A stretch of DNA of 64,000 nucleotides from NCBI GenBank assembly GCA_019096065.1, contig JAGUCH010000007.1:2874501-2938500 (forward strand), in the 5' to 3' direction. This stretch comes from Paracyclopina nana (lineage: Eukaryota > Arthropoda > Copepoda > Cyclopoida > Cyclopettidae). Positions 1-14,885 of the stretch are shown in pieces; position 1 is the stretch's first letter; each line of letters opens with the position of its first letter. The position numbers and the translations under genes are program-made. A model generated the notes under the pieces. That model ran no database searches, was not told the origin of the DNA, and worked only from the letters and a program-made list of their open reading frames with translations.

Positions 1-2209
1 TGATTCTCGCACATAGTTGATTGAGGCTAGTTAGCCAGTGTTGGTGGTGAAGTGCGAATTATACATTAAGACACAGCTCTGGCGGTGGACAGCTTCTGGC
101 TACGTGAAGAGCATTGTTAATGCGACATGTAAATTGCCGCATTGCAATTCTCAAGCTCTCTTTCTCTCACTAAAATTATACCCCCAAGAATTACACGCAA
201 CGGAAGCTTGTCCTCAGCGTGCCAACTGCTGCCTTTTCGTCAGAATCAACTAGACTACCAACAGAAAAGGATTAATTTTATGGCCCGGCCACCATTAGTA
301 GCAATGTATCGTCTTTTTATGCTGAAATGAGCGCAAACGAGCGTGCAAACTGTCTTATTAGCCCCCTGGAGTGATTTTATGACAAACCACTTTTTCTGTC
401 TCCCATTATTAATGTACATGGCCCGGCTCATGTGAAAGAGCAATGCTCAGATTTCCATTTGCAACCTTTCCCGCCGAGGTATTTAAAGTTTGCAGAGGAA
501 AGCTGCTGCTTTACAGGATTTATTGTGCCATCTAAGCATCTTAACAAGAGCTTATTACGTCAAGCTGCTCCTCCTCAGCCATTATTCCCATGCAACTTTC
601 AGTCTTGTTTTAATGTATTCAAAAAAAGAATTCACGAGACAAACCCCAAGAGGCCAGCGGGTGGCAAATCCAGCTTGTTTTTCTGTGGTGGAGTATAATA
701 TGGCTTCAATTAGTGAAAATCCTTGAAAAGAGCATTCCCTTTCTCTTGACAACATTGCTGTCATGCAAGGAGGGCCCCTTGTCAACTCATCACGACAGTT
801 TCACGTGCTAAATGTCATTTGCTGGTAACATGGCCGAATGCTATCGGCCAGGTCCCAATGCCTAGCTTTTTGTCCCCAAATCTTCATATGCCAATCAGCT
901 GATTGTTGCCACAATAACATTCACGACCCGTGCGCCGAGAAATGTAAACCAAAAATTAAACTGTTTAACAAGGCGGGTCTTTCAGGGTTTTTTCAAGTTC
1001 CTGACTTTTCAATAGAAAGCTGCGAGGATCCCTGAAAGCTTTCACACACCTGACAATCAATTGATAAAGGCAATAAAAAAAATTTTTTTGGCCGGATGTA
1101 AGTTTAAAATCCACCACCTTTTCAAGAAGAGAAGCTTCAAACCATCTGAAGAGCATGAAATTAGATGATTTCTAAATTGGCTTTCTAGTCTAAAAAAAGG
1201 AGAGAGAGAGAGAGGAGGGAGCAGAATGCAAAATAGTAGAAGTGTATTATACCACAAGTTTGACACTGGCTTGCTGTCCGCCCACTTTGTGTTCCACGTC
1301 CCTTAAGGTAATTAAAGGTGGTATTTACCAAGTTGAGAGCACGCGGCTACAACGAGTTTACCAAAATACAACAGCTGTAGAAAAGCTGTTAAAGCCAAGA
1401 AGATGGAAATAACTGGCTCCGTTTTTCACAGAGATAGAAGCTCCACTACTACTACTAGTACCAGAAGTCGGATTTGATTTATGAGCCTCGTGAATAAGTC
1501 ATGAAGGTGTAGAAGAAGAAGATAGTATGGTACAATTTCTTCTCTTCTGGCATATAAATACTACATGTTTATCGAGAAGCAGTCCAGGGCAAATGTATTG
1601 GCCTTTGGGTGATCGTAGCCGGCCATCCCAGAGGTCGTTTGTTCCACTCTACGATGCATAGAGGGTCGAATACCCGATTAAATATTTACCACGCCACCCA
1701 AAATGGTCCACGATATCTTTTGGCCTACTTGTTGCGGAAGATGAAAGCTCCATTTTAAATTGCACCCAGTGTGTGACACGAAAGGACGTCAGGGCAATCA
1801 AAAAAGTAGTCAGAAATGAGTTGTCATGGAATCCACATGCAACATTACTCAAACTTTTTAAGGAGAAGAAAAAATGCCATCATCACCGCCGTTGACAACG
1901 TGTCAACACCTCGAATGCAAATTCGAAGAAGTAGTTTTGCAATTTGGCCAACGCCGCCGCCTACAACAGCCAAAAGTGTCTAATGATCATATTTGCTCGT
2001 CACACCGAAAGACTTCTTATGTATACCAGGCGTTGGTGCTGAAGAGAAGGGAAACTTTTGCAAATTACAGCCACAAATAAATAGCAGAGGAAAATGACCT
2101 AAATAACTGCAACTACAGCTTGCCGCTAATGAGATTTAACTGCTGGCTGCTTTATCATAATTGCTTTCGGCAGCGAATTCCTGGCATACTTGCTGCATAT
2201 GATTTTTAC
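1..2209. other. Probable intron of CAMTA, no exon recognised
   Basis: No convincing coding exon was seen. The CG-1 DNA-binding domain that begins in the exon at 2210-2301 should continue to the left on the minus strand, but I found no match to its expected continuation here. The gene therefore most likely runs off the left edge. Short open frames in this stretch lack good splice borders and have no protein-like composition. A purine run (GA)n lies near 1200. Confidence 0.5.
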
Positions 2210-5200
2210 CTCATTTGTGTTCCATCTGTGGCGCTGGCTGGGGAAGTGGTCTGATTTGGGCAACGACTCCAAACTCTCAGGTAACTTGAGTGGTTCGCCG
2301 TCTGAAAAGAGAAAGCCGCTGATAAGAAAGCACATATTTTTTCACTCATTTTTCGCGCCCCAGTTGGCTTTTAAGCATGTTCAGTCACCGCAGGAGGAGA
2401 ATTTGTGTGAAAGCGAGACGAACTCATTACGGTTTTCTTCTTTTCATGCTATATTTAGTTGCAGCCATCGCAGCGGGAGCGACACGAGCCATTCAGGGTT
2501 TCTGATAAGCGCCGAACCTGCTCCACGCAATTATCAAATCACAAATTGGATTGTTTACTACAACAAACGGTGTGCATGAAATCGAAAGTGAGTGTAATTT
2601 GGTGAGTGCCAGCCCATCAATTTGTGGTTATTAATCAAGGCAAGCACGGCTCTGTTGTTAAATATTGAAAAGTTATTGTTGGCCTATTTTTTTCTTGGAG
2701 AGCAGTTGAAGGCGAAAAAAGAGCCGATAAGTGAATTGGAAGCGAAGGATCATTTGCTGCTAGCTGAGGATTTCCTCCATAGATATCTATGAACATTGAG
2801 ACAAGCTCCCGGCCCCCTTAGATATCAGTGACTATTACTGTCAGTCCTCTATAAAGAAAGGGGGCTTACCAAAGTGTCTCACTTTTCTCACACACGAGAG
2901 CCAGAGGACAACCTGCCACCAACTATATAGAAAACTATGGACTGCTACCAGTAAGATCCGGTGAGAAAAGTTACGAATGCAATCTCAGAGATAAAGTCAA
3001 AGCAGAACAAGTGTCACTTTTCACAATGTTTATCAGACCAGCAGCCTCCTTCCTATAAGTGTGGACTCAGCAAAAAGACTGCTGAGCTGACGTCAGCAGC
3101 CTCCCTCCAAGCCCACCATATTGATCCGAGTCTTGCCTCCACTTTTGCTTAAAGCAACAAATAAGCCTTCACAATGCAATGATGAGCCATATATTCGTGA
3201 CATCAGGTGATGCTTGGTAATGAGCATGCCAGCTATTGTGATGAGAGAATGCCTGGTTCAGCTCTTGCTTTCATTGCAAAACTTTTCCAGACAGAAACCA
3301 TGCATTATTAGCGGATGAGCAAAAAGTCGGTCTTGATAGCGTTTTCGTACATTTTGGCAAGTAATTGGCCTGACCCTTTTCCTTTGTGCTGTAGTGATGG
3401 ATCGAGTTAGATCTCACGTATTCGCAGCCTTAATTATGAGGAAAGGAGGAGCGGCAAAAAAAGGGCAGCCTTAGCGAGTACTTCTCATTTCTGAAGCCCA
3501 TGGGAGCAAAAACTTGTCATTATCTCTCTCTACTTTGTACACGGCTAACAATCAGGATGATGGCCATGAGAAAACAAGTAGATCATCAAGGAAAAGTGAA
3601 AAGAATTTGGCCATCATGGCTGGGTAACATGCCATTCCGCCGGCAGATGAGCGGGCCAACACATAATTTCTTTGCATCTGGATCTCGTCTCCTTAGCAGA
3701 AAGAAAAAGAACTCTTTTTTTCTGCCATCATAATAAAGACAATAAACATGACAGTGGAAATTCCATGAGTTATTCAAACATGCATTGACCATAAAAAAGT
3801 TGTTGGTTCCAAGGGGAGGAAAAGCTAATTTCTTGGCTGCTGCTGCTGCTGCTGTTACTCCTCCAACCTCAGAAAAGTTGGGCCACAGTAAAAAAGTAAA
3901 ATGTTTCCTGTCACATCACAAAGCGAAACTTTTCCAGAAGCAGTGCGTCGTAGTGGTTTTTAAATAAAAAAGCTGGATATTTGGCGAGGCTTCTGGAGAG
4001 GTTGCATGACAATTAGGGCTCATCCTCAGCTCTTGATTTTGTGCATAATATAGGAAAAGTGGGAGAATGACGACTGTTTTTGTTCTGAGGAATGTCTTGT
4101 TCAACCTAAGCATTGTCGTCGTCATTGCATGCGTTCTCAAGACTATAATTGCTGTGGGAGCAAGGATAGCTACAACAATAGTCTAATTACATGCCAGTCC
4201 AAGGTAGCGCAGACGTACGGACGACGTATATTGGAAAAGCATTCCACTCTGTCTTTTGGCTTTCCAATTATCTGACAGTGGGCTCCGGGATGGAGGAAAA
4301 AGGAATCTCCTCTCAAGAGTCACCACAGCCCATAGAGGGCCAGGTCATCCAAATTCAATCTCGGCCCTGATGACTTATTCACAAGCATAATTGACACTCG
4401 GGCGATATTGCCGTCTCAAAACAACAAATCATGATTGCTTTTCATGCCCATAATTACTTTAGAGCTGAATTATGAATTTGTGGCCGAGTTCGTCGTCCAC
4501 AGAGAAACAATAGATGAGCTGGGCCAGCTGGATCGAGATGTGAAAAGAGCCCCAACAACTCTCGGGCAAGGCAGATACAGGAAATGGGGGAAAGGTGAGG
4601 AGCGAAGGGTCAGCAGCACTTGTCATTGTTGACCTCAGAAGGCAAACCAATATGCATTCGCTAGCTGGGATTTGCATTTGGAACGAGTGGCGAGGGCAAA
4701 CCAAGTAACTGATTCATTAGTGCCAAAAGTACGGAGCATGTAACGGTTCATTTAACATTTGCATTTGCAGCCACAGGACGAAAAGGCCACTAATTTCAAA
4801 GTGCAAAGAAGAGCTGGGAGTAGAAGAAGTGTTGAAAACGTGGAGGCAAACTTTTTAACCACGAACGAAGAAGAAGAAGAAGAAGGTGTGAAAAGAAGCT
4901 GGTGCTAACTTTTGGCTAATAAGAGAGGCGAGAAGTCAGGCATGACTTTGTATTGGATTGCACACGGCTAGTGGTCGTGGAAAAAAGAAGTAGGAAGGAG
5001 AAAGTAGTGAAAGAAGGTGGTGGTTATTCCTTGAAAAAACAACGACGACGAAGAGGAAGAAGCCAGGATAGTAAGTAGAGGCATTAATCTTCATTTCCTC
5101 AGACAAGAACACAGACTTGGCATAGTTTCAAAAAGAGCTGAAAATCGCAACAAGTTCCTCGAGCCACGGCCGCCATCCACAAAATACATAATTAGAGATT

Positions 5201-8200
5201 TCTCTTTTTCTAAAGCCGGAATGGCTGGAAAGGCCATTTTCTCCTTCCCCGGAGGAGCGGGAAAGATTTTCTGCTCGATTATGGCGGAAAATCCCCTAAT
5301 TGTTGCATTTCACTCGCGAGCAGCTCCCCTTTCACTTATGCCCTAGGATTAGCATGCATATTCGTTTATATTACACCATATCCTAAGTGGATTCCTTTTT
5401 CCCTTCGGAAAAGAAGAAGAAGAAGGCTTATTCTACTGTTTCCCCTTTTATAAACGCGCGCTGCTTCTGCTTCTTCTTCTTCTCTGTGACTCTATATATG
5501 GCAATATGCAATTGCTCTCAACGTAAGCACTAAGTTGCCCGGCACAGGCACGATGAACCCGTAATTGTCGTCTTTCTTTGGCACATTGCATGGTGGCTGA
5601 TTTGGGCAGATGCCCGGGATATGTGGCACAATCGTAAAACGTGAATGAGTGAATTTTGTGGCTTCATAAAGAAAGCCCTTATGGTTGTTGCGGGCAACAT
5701 GGCTCGCTGGCATTGTGGCCTCATGTAGTAGTTACAAGATGAAAGCATTGTAAAGACACACAGACAAGAGGAGAGAGGGACAATTACTCTGGCGGTTGAT
5801 CCGCAAAAGATGGAGCACCTCTCATGTTCAGACAGATGGGGTTACGAAAAGAAAGCATTTGATCTCTGTTGGCAAAAGCCAATTAATTGCTTTCTAACTC
5901 GATTTGCCGACCTAAAAAGCCACAAATGGAGCCATGAAATTTTCATGAGCACCCTATGGTTGTGCAGCAAGTAGAAAAACTTTGAGGGTAGCTGCGAGCA
6001 GTTATGTCAAAGTTTGACAAATGCTTGATTGATTCGATGTGAGTAGTGAATGGTCAGCGCTGATGGCAATTAAGTGCTTTTCCCTTCTTGAAAGACAAAA
6101 AAGCTGCTGCCATTCTCTTCCACTGTATGGATCATACCACACTGCTTTCTCCTTTTGTTTCCTGCTGTTACTTAATGGCTCCTCGATATCTAAAAAAGTC
6201 CCTTGGGAATCATTTCGAACAACTTTTATGAGTGCCTTGTTACAAAACTATTTATTGTCCTCGAATGGCCTTTGCCGTTGCTACACCGTGAAAGATGCTT
6301 TCAACAATTTGCTCATGGGAGCATCCGAGTGGATAAAGTGCCATCTGTACCAGGGCTACTATGCATGAACGTTAATTTAATTTACGTGCACATAGGACAT
6401 GTATACTATATGCCCCATAGCCGAGCTTTTAGCGAGGAATGAAAAAAAGAATCGATACCCAATTGGGGAGATGTCATGCCACATGGTAATTTGATTGTTG
6501 CCTTTTAATGAAAGCCTTCACAGTCGTCAAAAACAGCTAGGTACGTATAACAGCCAAAACACCCTGAAACGGAGCCTTTAAAATTGTGTCAACGTGTTGT
6601 TATTGTTACTCTGCTCGTGCAACTTGTATGAGAAGACGACTGTCATTTGCCGTATTAGAAAGCACTTATGTATTCCTCGCGTATGTGACAAAATAATAAT
6701 AATAATTTCACTTCCTCCGCGAGAGAGGACAATGCACGTTGTTGTCATCTGAAATTGCATTCATTACATTAACGCATTAGATTGTTGTTGTTGCTCATGC
6801 ACGAGGACAAAGGCGACAAGAGATTTACTAGGAGAAATTCACTAAATCTTGAGGGGAAAAGAAGAGCTACTAGGGTTTGAAATCGACGCTGCCAACAACA
6901 AGAAATCTGATATGCCAACCACGTCTGATGGACACGCGCGCTGCCATGCTGCCAGAGGCAATTTATTAAAGTGGGTAAATAGCTTTTCACCTTAACAAGA
7001 ATCCGGATTCGTGAAATTATCCAATCGGAAACGGGACGACGTGAGTGGCATGCGAAATTTGCATTGTTTGACTGTGCACAACTCAATAACTTTTGCCGAA
7101 GCTGATTGAAGCCTCGCAGCTCAAGTGTGATGAGTCCCAGGTGCTTTCGCTCCTCCTGCCTCAATTCCCTTTAATGGCTTTCGTGCCAATATGTCATATT
7201 CAAATTTGTGGGAAGCTTCACGATGCTTTTTTCTCGTGCATACTCTTGATAAGTGCCTGGAGCTCCCAGGGGAGGAGTGAGTGATACATTGGCTTTTCAA
7301 GAGAGGTGAACCCTTTGAGCGATAATGAGAAATGCTCCTCCGTCTTTGCATGGAAGATGATCCCTTTCATTTTATTATTATTATATCTATGTATGCACAA
7401 AGATCGTCAAGAGCAGATGTGGGTCGTCCACAAGGTGCTCTTACTCTCTCTCAAAAAAAGAAGGAAAGTAATGATAGAATCTCTACAGGGCTTTCACGTG
7501 CTTATTGGCCTTTCCTACCATCATTACACCACAGCCACCCCTTATGGCCCCAGCTCGAATTTCTAGTGGCGAGCATGCTACCAAATATATATTTACACTA
7601 ATTTGCAGTGTCATGCGCCGGCCGCCGGTGATCTAAGAAGGAAATTGCCAGACGAAGAAGAATACAAGTTTATGGCCGGACCGAAAAGAATGAGAAGAAT
7701 AGGAGCTCGCACACTGTGCTCTTCTCTTTTCCACCACCAAAAGGAATCGCACATAAAAATGCACCACGCAACAATGCAGCTTTTGATTGCTTTTTAACAG
7801 ACCTCTCCCCATTGTGGCACGACGGTGGTGAAGTGGTCAAAAAGAGGGGATCAGCTAATGACAGACAAAAGAAAGCTGCACGAGTAGAAGCAGCGCGTTG
7901 TTACGACCCAATAAAAAGCCCGACATTTTCCCAATTTTTGTAGGCTGTGGCCAATTAAAAGCCATAATTAGCCCGGCTCCCTCTCTTGAGATTGAAATGG
8001 GAAGGGAGGAAAGGATGCTGCTGCTGGCTGAATTTGCAATGATTGTTTACGCAGTTGATGGCGCATGAATTGAAGAAGAGCTACACGAATGATGCAGACT
8101 CGGGGATCTAAACTGGATAGAAATGCACAGGAGCCACTGTAATCAACTCCAATTCCAACGAGAATACTACACAATTCCGCCGTAATATCAATTTAGACAT

Positions 8201-8735
8201 CTTTGATGGCCGCCGCCGCCACCTCGCGAAACTCCCTCAAGACACTACAGCTAATTTGGCCCCCGATACAACAACAGCCCGAAATTAACGCTAATTGACG
8301 AGTTAGCTGCATTGGAGTTGCTCTCCGCACGAGCCTTCAGCATGTAGCAAGACAATCATACCTATCATGATCTAGTAGGATCAAAAAAGCTATGATGTGA
8401 CTACATCGACCAGCTTCTCGGACGAATTGAGATAATAAGCCTTGAAACTCAAGAGCGTTGTAGCTTTGCCTAATGCGTATTGAATGGTGCATTAATGGGC
8501 TGTTGCGAAAACGCGAAAATGTGACTTGTTGACGTTTTTCAGCATTTATAAACCACTTCCTTTTGCTCCCCAGTTTTGGCCCACAATCACGACGGACGCC
8601 AAGTCATGACTACATTCGCGAAATGGTAACTTACTGGGCCCGATGATCACGGTGGTGGGCTTATTGTCCACGGAGATTGTTCGATAGTACGTCGTCAGGC
8701 CGAGCCTTTGTCCGCTCATGGTGAACATTATATAG
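2210..8735 (-). CDS. Camta: CAMTA transcription factor, 5' exons (partial)
   Basis: Two minus-strand exons, 8735-8635 and 2301-2210, join in frame: the first leaves one base and the second supplies two. The second has a strong acceptor (pyrimidine tract then CAG) and a GAG|GTAAAA donor. It encodes a stretch ending in LPKSDHFPSQRHRWNTNE, the start of the CG-1 DNA-binding domain of calmodulin-binding transcription activators. The first exon has a TTACAG acceptor and a consensus GTAAGT donor. It holds an in-frame ATG at 8728 (MFTMSGQRLG...), a possible start, so the acceptor phase need not match an upstream coding exon. CAMTA proteins are nuclear factors with CG-1, IPT/TIG, ankyrin and IQ regions; only the beginning is in the window. 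The intron between the two exons is about 6.3 kb, far longer than others here. Identification rests on the HRWNTNE region; the upstream exon rests on splice phase and composition. Confidence 0.8.
2302..8634. other. Long intron of CAMTA
   Basis: About 6.3 kb between the two recognised CAMTA exons on the minus strand. It is rich in short GAA/CTT and GCT/CAG tracts (for example near 3840, 4868 and 5410). No ORF has both good splice borders and protein-like composition. Its length suggests it may hold regulatory elements, but I see no specific site I can name. Confidence 0.5.
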
Positions 8736-11700
8736 CTGTAACAACTTTTATTAGCTCTAGCTGCTCCGCCGACGTAGAGTGTTATCATCACCTTTTTTTC
8801 TAGCTGACGAGGAAGTTCTTCAAAGGAGTTGTTTTCCCTCTCTCTATAGTGTATTTGTATTGCTGGAGAGAAAAAATGCCAATTTCGAGGGGCGGCTGAA
8901 GGCTGCAATTCTCCTGATGCAAAAGAAGGCGACAATCTGATGATGCAAAAGAGGGGGTTAATCAAGAGTTCAAGTTGTTGTTGCACTTTTGCATGGGGCG
9001 GAGACACTCAGCCTCATCTTGGCTGCTTTCACTTTTCAAAGAAGGAACTTGGGCAAGAAGGAGCTAGGCGAGCACACTTGAAAACATGGTCTTCCCAATA
9101 TGAGTACTTGGAGCGGAGTCAGCGCTAGCTAGTTAACCATGTTCCTCCTCGGCGAAAACCTCGTGGTCGACTCTTGCTGCTCCACGACGAGGACGACGAC
9201 GACGTCGAGGAGAATCGAGGCCGCGGCCGCTTTTGACAGCCTCGAGAGCATGGCCATATCGCCAGAGCCGCAAATCGCCACCACAACCAAAAGCGTTCAG
9301 GTAATAATTCTGATGATGATGAACAGCAGCAGATCAGAAATTCATGGGATTTGGCGCGGAGGTTCATGAATAGTAAGCAAGATTGCTTATCTAAAGTGGA
9401 GGCATTACCTGCACTTGTGTCCGAAAGGAAGAAAAAGTTGTCACCCGCTGACATCTCAGGGGACGCTCAGAAATGTATGGAGAGGGAGTCGACGGGTATC
9501 GCTTGGGATACGCCTCAACATATGTACTGCTCTCACAATTTCCGACCAAGAAACCAAGCATCCGATACACACACACCAATAATGCCAACAGTCACTACTA
9601 AATAAACAACGATGACTGGGGACGCAAATGAATGCATAGCACTTGCCATTAGCTACGCATGCATGTAGTACACAAGGCACTTTCAAAAGCCCCCAATTCA
9701 GCGACCAAAGGCATATTTTCACGAATTCAGCATGGAAAAAGATACAGTAAATCAACTCGGACGAGCTCATCAATATTCCGCAAATCTATCGAAAAAGAAG
9801 ATTGTAGACAAACCAATAATGCCATCAGGGCATGACTAATGCACACACACGACCAACTGAGGAGGAAAAATGGTACATTTTGAGGCACACAATTAAGATA
9901 AAGCGGCGTCCGCCGTTCTCCTGGAACAACTAGCCTTGCCATGCTGCGCCGTGGTTATGTGGTAATTAAGGAATTGTAATTGCCCCATAACTTTGTTTGG
10001 CTCCAGCAGCCGGTTCAAATGTCAAATTTCCTGTGCATCACAATGACCATCTTTATTGCACCCCCCCTTTAATGCTACTTCTACGCACCAAGCATAAGCT
10101 ACAAAAACAGAATTTTATTTAATGATTGCATTTCTCCCCCTCCAGCTTTTTTTGGTCCTCATTATGCTTTGCAATGTCTCCTCTTCCCAACAATGCACAC
10201 ATTTAACAAGGTCATAAAAGTCAAGTCTCCAAGTCCATTGCTCAGAGTAGCTCTTATAATAGAGACACTTTCAAACAAAAAGGCCCCCTTTTTCGGCGGC
10301 CAAGGCTGAAAAAGAGGCCTTAGTTCTTTTGTGGGGGCCCGGCCTCGTCGGGCGGGAGGAGAAAAAGAAAAGAGCTTACCGGAACCTAGTTTGAATTTGA
10401 ATAAATTAGCAACTCTTCAAGAGATTTCATAGAGAGCCATAAAGCATCCACCACCAACAAAACTTTGGTTCTTGTTGATTGAAAAAGTTTGTGGAGTTCC
10501 ACAGCCTCATGAAGCCTATAATAGTCCTCCCTCTATCTGTGTGAAATCTTGTGAAGGAGTGTATCTGGTTAAAAATGCAATAAAAAGATGGCTGTTGTGT
10601 ACAACAGCGCAAAGGCATAGTAAAGAAGCTAGAGAGTGAAATATCGTTCATCATTTTCAGCTTGCCCCTAGAAAAGTAGCATGCATATATAGCAGAAGTA
10701 GTGCTATTATATAAACCTTCCTTTGCATACGTTCTTCAAATCCAATGGGAAAACTCGAAAATAAAAAGGGAAGCATCTCTCACCAAGATAGCACACTTAT
10801 AGGCGTTTTAAGATGACATAAGGTGCAGCATAAAAACTGAAGATGGACTTTGAAAATAGCCAAGGCAAAAGAGCACAAGAGGCTTCTACTTCTCTCAACA
10901 GAAATCATAAATTTGCCGTATTTTACTTTAGGTACAGAGGCACAAAGGCTTGGCAAAAAAGGCGTTTGAGAGGCAAATATTTGTCTGAAAAAACTACAAC
11001 TGATCCCCCTAAAGATGAAGAAGAAAGCCAAGAGGAAGGCAACAAAATATCATCTGTTGTTATTGCAAGTCTTTTGCTTGGCCAAAAGCAGTAGTAGGAG
11101 AATGAGTATGGCCGCCCAGCTCTCGCTGGATGCAAGAGTTTTTGGCCCAACTTCTTGTGAAAAAAAAACCGAGAAGAAGAGGGAAAGAGGTACTATAGTG
11201 CACACTAGTGGGCTTTTCCAATAATGTGAACGACTCGACAAAACACACACAAGGCTATGTACAAAAATATAAGATTGCCACTTCACAAGACAACATCGTA
11301 GCAGCCATAAGAATTATTATTAGACGAAAGTTGCCTTTTTGGCAGGCCATTAAGGCAGCATGACACACGGCCGTCATATACTACAACCTTTATTATTGGG
11401 GCGGCTGCAAGCTGCTGTGAACAGGTGAAAAATACTACTGATGCCCCTTTTTATATACATAACGAGAGGAATGGATATGAATTAAAAGTTTGGATGTGAA
11501 AGCTTGTGGAAAGGAGGAGCACCTTCTGCAACAGATGATGATGCACACTGGGCGGACACTCCAATGATGCACCGAAAGTGACACCAAAATACGAGCTCGA
11601 GCCGGCCTCGATTGCGAGATGAGAAAATTCTTAGACGAAAGTTGACCCAACTTTTTGGAGGGCCGGTCGTCGTCCACTGTGTGTGCACAGGAATGCCAAC

Positions 11701-14700
11701 ATCATCCCAAATGGTTGGTTATAAAAGATTCTAGTGGTTTTATGTGGTGGTGTATTGAAAGCCCCTATTGATGGACAATAAAAGGTGGGAGCTAGGAGAG
11801 ACGGCGACAATATGGCGTTCAAATAATCGTCAACAGGATGATAAAAATTTGCTACGACTCCCATGGGCCCACTTGCTGATAAAAGGTCAAAAAATGGCTG
11901 TGTTGAGAGATAAAACCGCTGTGCCGCGGAGATCATCTGCACTTTTCTATCACAATTAGATGGCTCAGCTCACTATTGAATTCGAAATTAAAAGTAAAGT
12001 GAAAGCCACTTTCGCGCGAAGCATCACAGATGAACATGGCACTGTGGCAGTAATGCTGGCATACCCCCCTGCAAATGAACCATGTCTCACTTTAAACGAT
12101 CATAAAAGTGGACCCAGTTTTGGGCCAAAAAAACCGAGGTGGGTGCACTTTTGTGTAGTAGGAGGCAGTGAAGAAAGCAGGCTGCCTTTGATCAAGAAAT
12201 CAACTGGGTTCTGTTGAGTGGACACACAAACATTTGCGAGACATCGAGCCAGCTACAGAAGAGAGAGAGAGTAAAAGGAGAAAAACGTAATTGGCAAAAA
12301 ACCGTCAACAATTGCCCCTTTCCCCAAACAACAAAGAAGTCACAGAGAAATGGACCTACCTAAATTTCAGATGGGAGAAACACTCACTGTTATGGTCGAC
12401 ACTAAAGACCGGCCAACCAGCTTTCATCTGTGTCCAGCCCCAAAAAGTGGACTTTTTTCTCCATCGATGCTTCGTCCTGTACACACATTTCTAATGGAGA
12501 ATCAGCTCAGTTCATCTACTGAAAATTCCCCACGTACTAATGCTGTGTTCACCTACCAAGGAAATTTTTTCCTTCCGTTAAATTGCGTTTTTCTTAAGCC
12601 TCCTATTTCAGAACTGATCATTTTTACTCACTTTTCATAGCTTCAATTAGACCACTTTTCCTACCTCTTTTGGTCCTATGGGCTGGAAGTATTTTGATTA
12701 ATCAGAAGTACGAAAACTTAAGCATTACGTGCTTAAAAGGCTGTCGTAAGATTTTAAGGAAACGAGGCATAGATGAACACCCTATAAAGGCTTCAAAAAA
12801 TAACGCAATGTCGCATGCATAATAGAGTGAGCGTTCTCATTTCTCTGGGATGCAGATGTCAGTCTCCTCACCGTTTGGAAGAGGTGAACGCGCGGGGAAA
12901 AAAACCTTTTAGCCCAAGATTTATGCTTGATTTGGAAATTACAGCTGTGGATGCATTTTTTGCGCTTCCGCTAAAGGGGGACTGGTGGAGTGGAGTCACT
13001 CATGTCAAGGCGATGACTGAGCGGATCGAACAAAAGAAAAGGACATGCAAGATTGAACGATCCTACGGCTAAAAAGCAAACAAACGCACCAGCCTCCAAA
13101 ATATGGGGGTAGCTCGGGGTCAAGAAGGTGGAAAGGCCATAATAAAGTCTGCTGCTGTAAGGGGAAGTCTCGCGGAAGTGCTTGAGACTTCCGATCGTTG
13201 GCACTAAAAGCGAGCAGGGTGACAATGAAAGCTCCTCTCTTGGAAAGCATTTTCGCTCAAAGCAACTGCCGAGTCCGGATCAATTTTGGGTCGCTTTTTT
13301 CTGTGACAACTCAGTGATTGAATGCATGTACGTGAGACGAGTTAGCAGCGTCGAAAAACTTTCTCGACGGCTTGTCAGTCACGATCAAAGCTTTCAGCGA
13401 GCTACCGAAAAGAAGCCAGCTCAACACTATGAAAAGAAAATCCAGACCGTACGTATTTTCAACGTCTAATTCCAATTTCCACAGTGGACGCCAAGCAATG
13501 TTGTCCTGGTCAGCTGAGGGGGCCATTCGCATGCGGGACACATGAGCAATAAGAAATTTGAGAAAGACGGCACTCAAAAAATGTCCCTTTACGTTTTGAC
13601 ATTTGGTCGTGCAAAACTGAGAAACTGTTGGTGGAATATGACTCGCACCACACGCACGTATAAAAGAATGGGGGCCAGAGTGAAATGAAGCTGTACGAAT
13701 ATGAGACATCTACGACGACGAGTACCATAGACGCGATGTAGAGCAAGCGGGGATAGACGTCCACATATCAGAAAGAGGTGGCACAACGACCAGGAAAAGA
13801 CGCCAGGTGCAGGGCAATATTTTTCACGCGCGCAATCATCTTGGCTACAACACACGACGACGACGACCACCTTATTTTGCCCAGGAGAGGAAAAAAGAAT
13901 TATGCTCATGATGACCGACGTGGCACAATTTGCCTGCAAATGTTCGCTTCCACCGACGAAGCCGGCCATTGTCGTGCGCGCCGCTACAGAACAAGTCGTA
14001 ATATCAGATGGAGCCGTTATGTATTCATACGGGGAAGCGCACGTAAATCTCCAAGTATCCAATTAGCAGCAGCGCTACTGCTGCAAATGATATGTCTTTG
14101 TCGGACAAATCTCATCATAGTAGTTCGCAGCAGTGCCAATTTGCCAATCTCTCCGGGAAGAAACGAGCATTCTCCTATTTTTTTTTCGATTCGCCAGAGG
14201 GGCAACAACAACATGACAAATGATGGCAAGTCCGCAAATGGGTGTCGTCGTTCTCGTGTCTACAAGGAGCCCCCGAGGTCAAAACAAAGGGATAATAGGA
14301 GGACAATTTGTCTACAAGCCAAAAAAGGGCAGCAAACCTGGCTCTGAGCACATTGTGGCATCGCATTCATGATCATCATATTGATCACGAAAGCGCATTG
14401 CTACGGATTCCCGACTCCTCGCGCATAAATTGGCCAAAAATAGGACCGTGGAATTTGCCTGTTTAATTTGCTAGACATTGGCGAACAGGGAATAAATCAT
14501 AGTGTTCCCCCCATGCTCATGCCTAACTGGTGGCTAGCCAAATAAATAGTTTAATTAAGGGTGCCAAGTAAATCAAAGTAATCTCGATCCTCATATGGAA
14601 ATTACTTTGCAGAGGCGCAGCAGTGCACAGTTGAATCAACAATTCCGAGATATGAATAAGTGAGAGAGGATGGAGCAAAGGGCATACAAACGACTTGGCA

Positions 14701-14885
14701 GCAGCTAAAAGTCTCGCCAAATTTTCCCCTTCATAGCTTTCGTGGACGAGGGAATAAATTCTGTAAAAATGTCGTTTCTCACTGACTTTTGCAAAAGCCT
14801 CCTCATGCATACTGAGCAAGAGAATGTAATGGCATCTGATAAGTTCAACCAGAGCATTTGTATACGTTTATGTGGAACTTCCTAC
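8736..14885. other. Non-coding stretch upstream of the CAMTA exon
   Basis: Probably intron or 5' flank of CAMTA. A GC-rich patch at 9139-9300 is open in several frames on both strands and ends in a plus-strand CAG|GTAATA donor. It could be a first exon on the plus strand, but no partner exon was found. Another moderately GC-rich patch covers about 13.0-14.35 kb with long open but unconvincing frames. Nothing else could be supported. Confidence 0.4.

Noticed and set aside
9139-9300. 54-codon plus-strand frame starting MFLLGENLVV and ending at a CAG|GTAATA donor
   Set aside because: GC-rich patch open in several frames on both strands; no partner exon, no homology. Mentioned under the non-coding stretch only.
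9125-9454. Minus-strand exon that would bridge the 15.0-kb exon to the CAMTA exon in phase
   Set aside because: Phases happen to fit, but the peptide is Trp/Ser/Arg low-complexity and the donor ATG|GTTAAC is weak.
13778-14347. 189-codon open frame on the plus strand
   Set aside because: Low-complexity, patchy composition, no recognisable domain, and equally long frames open on the other strand; no splice sites fit.
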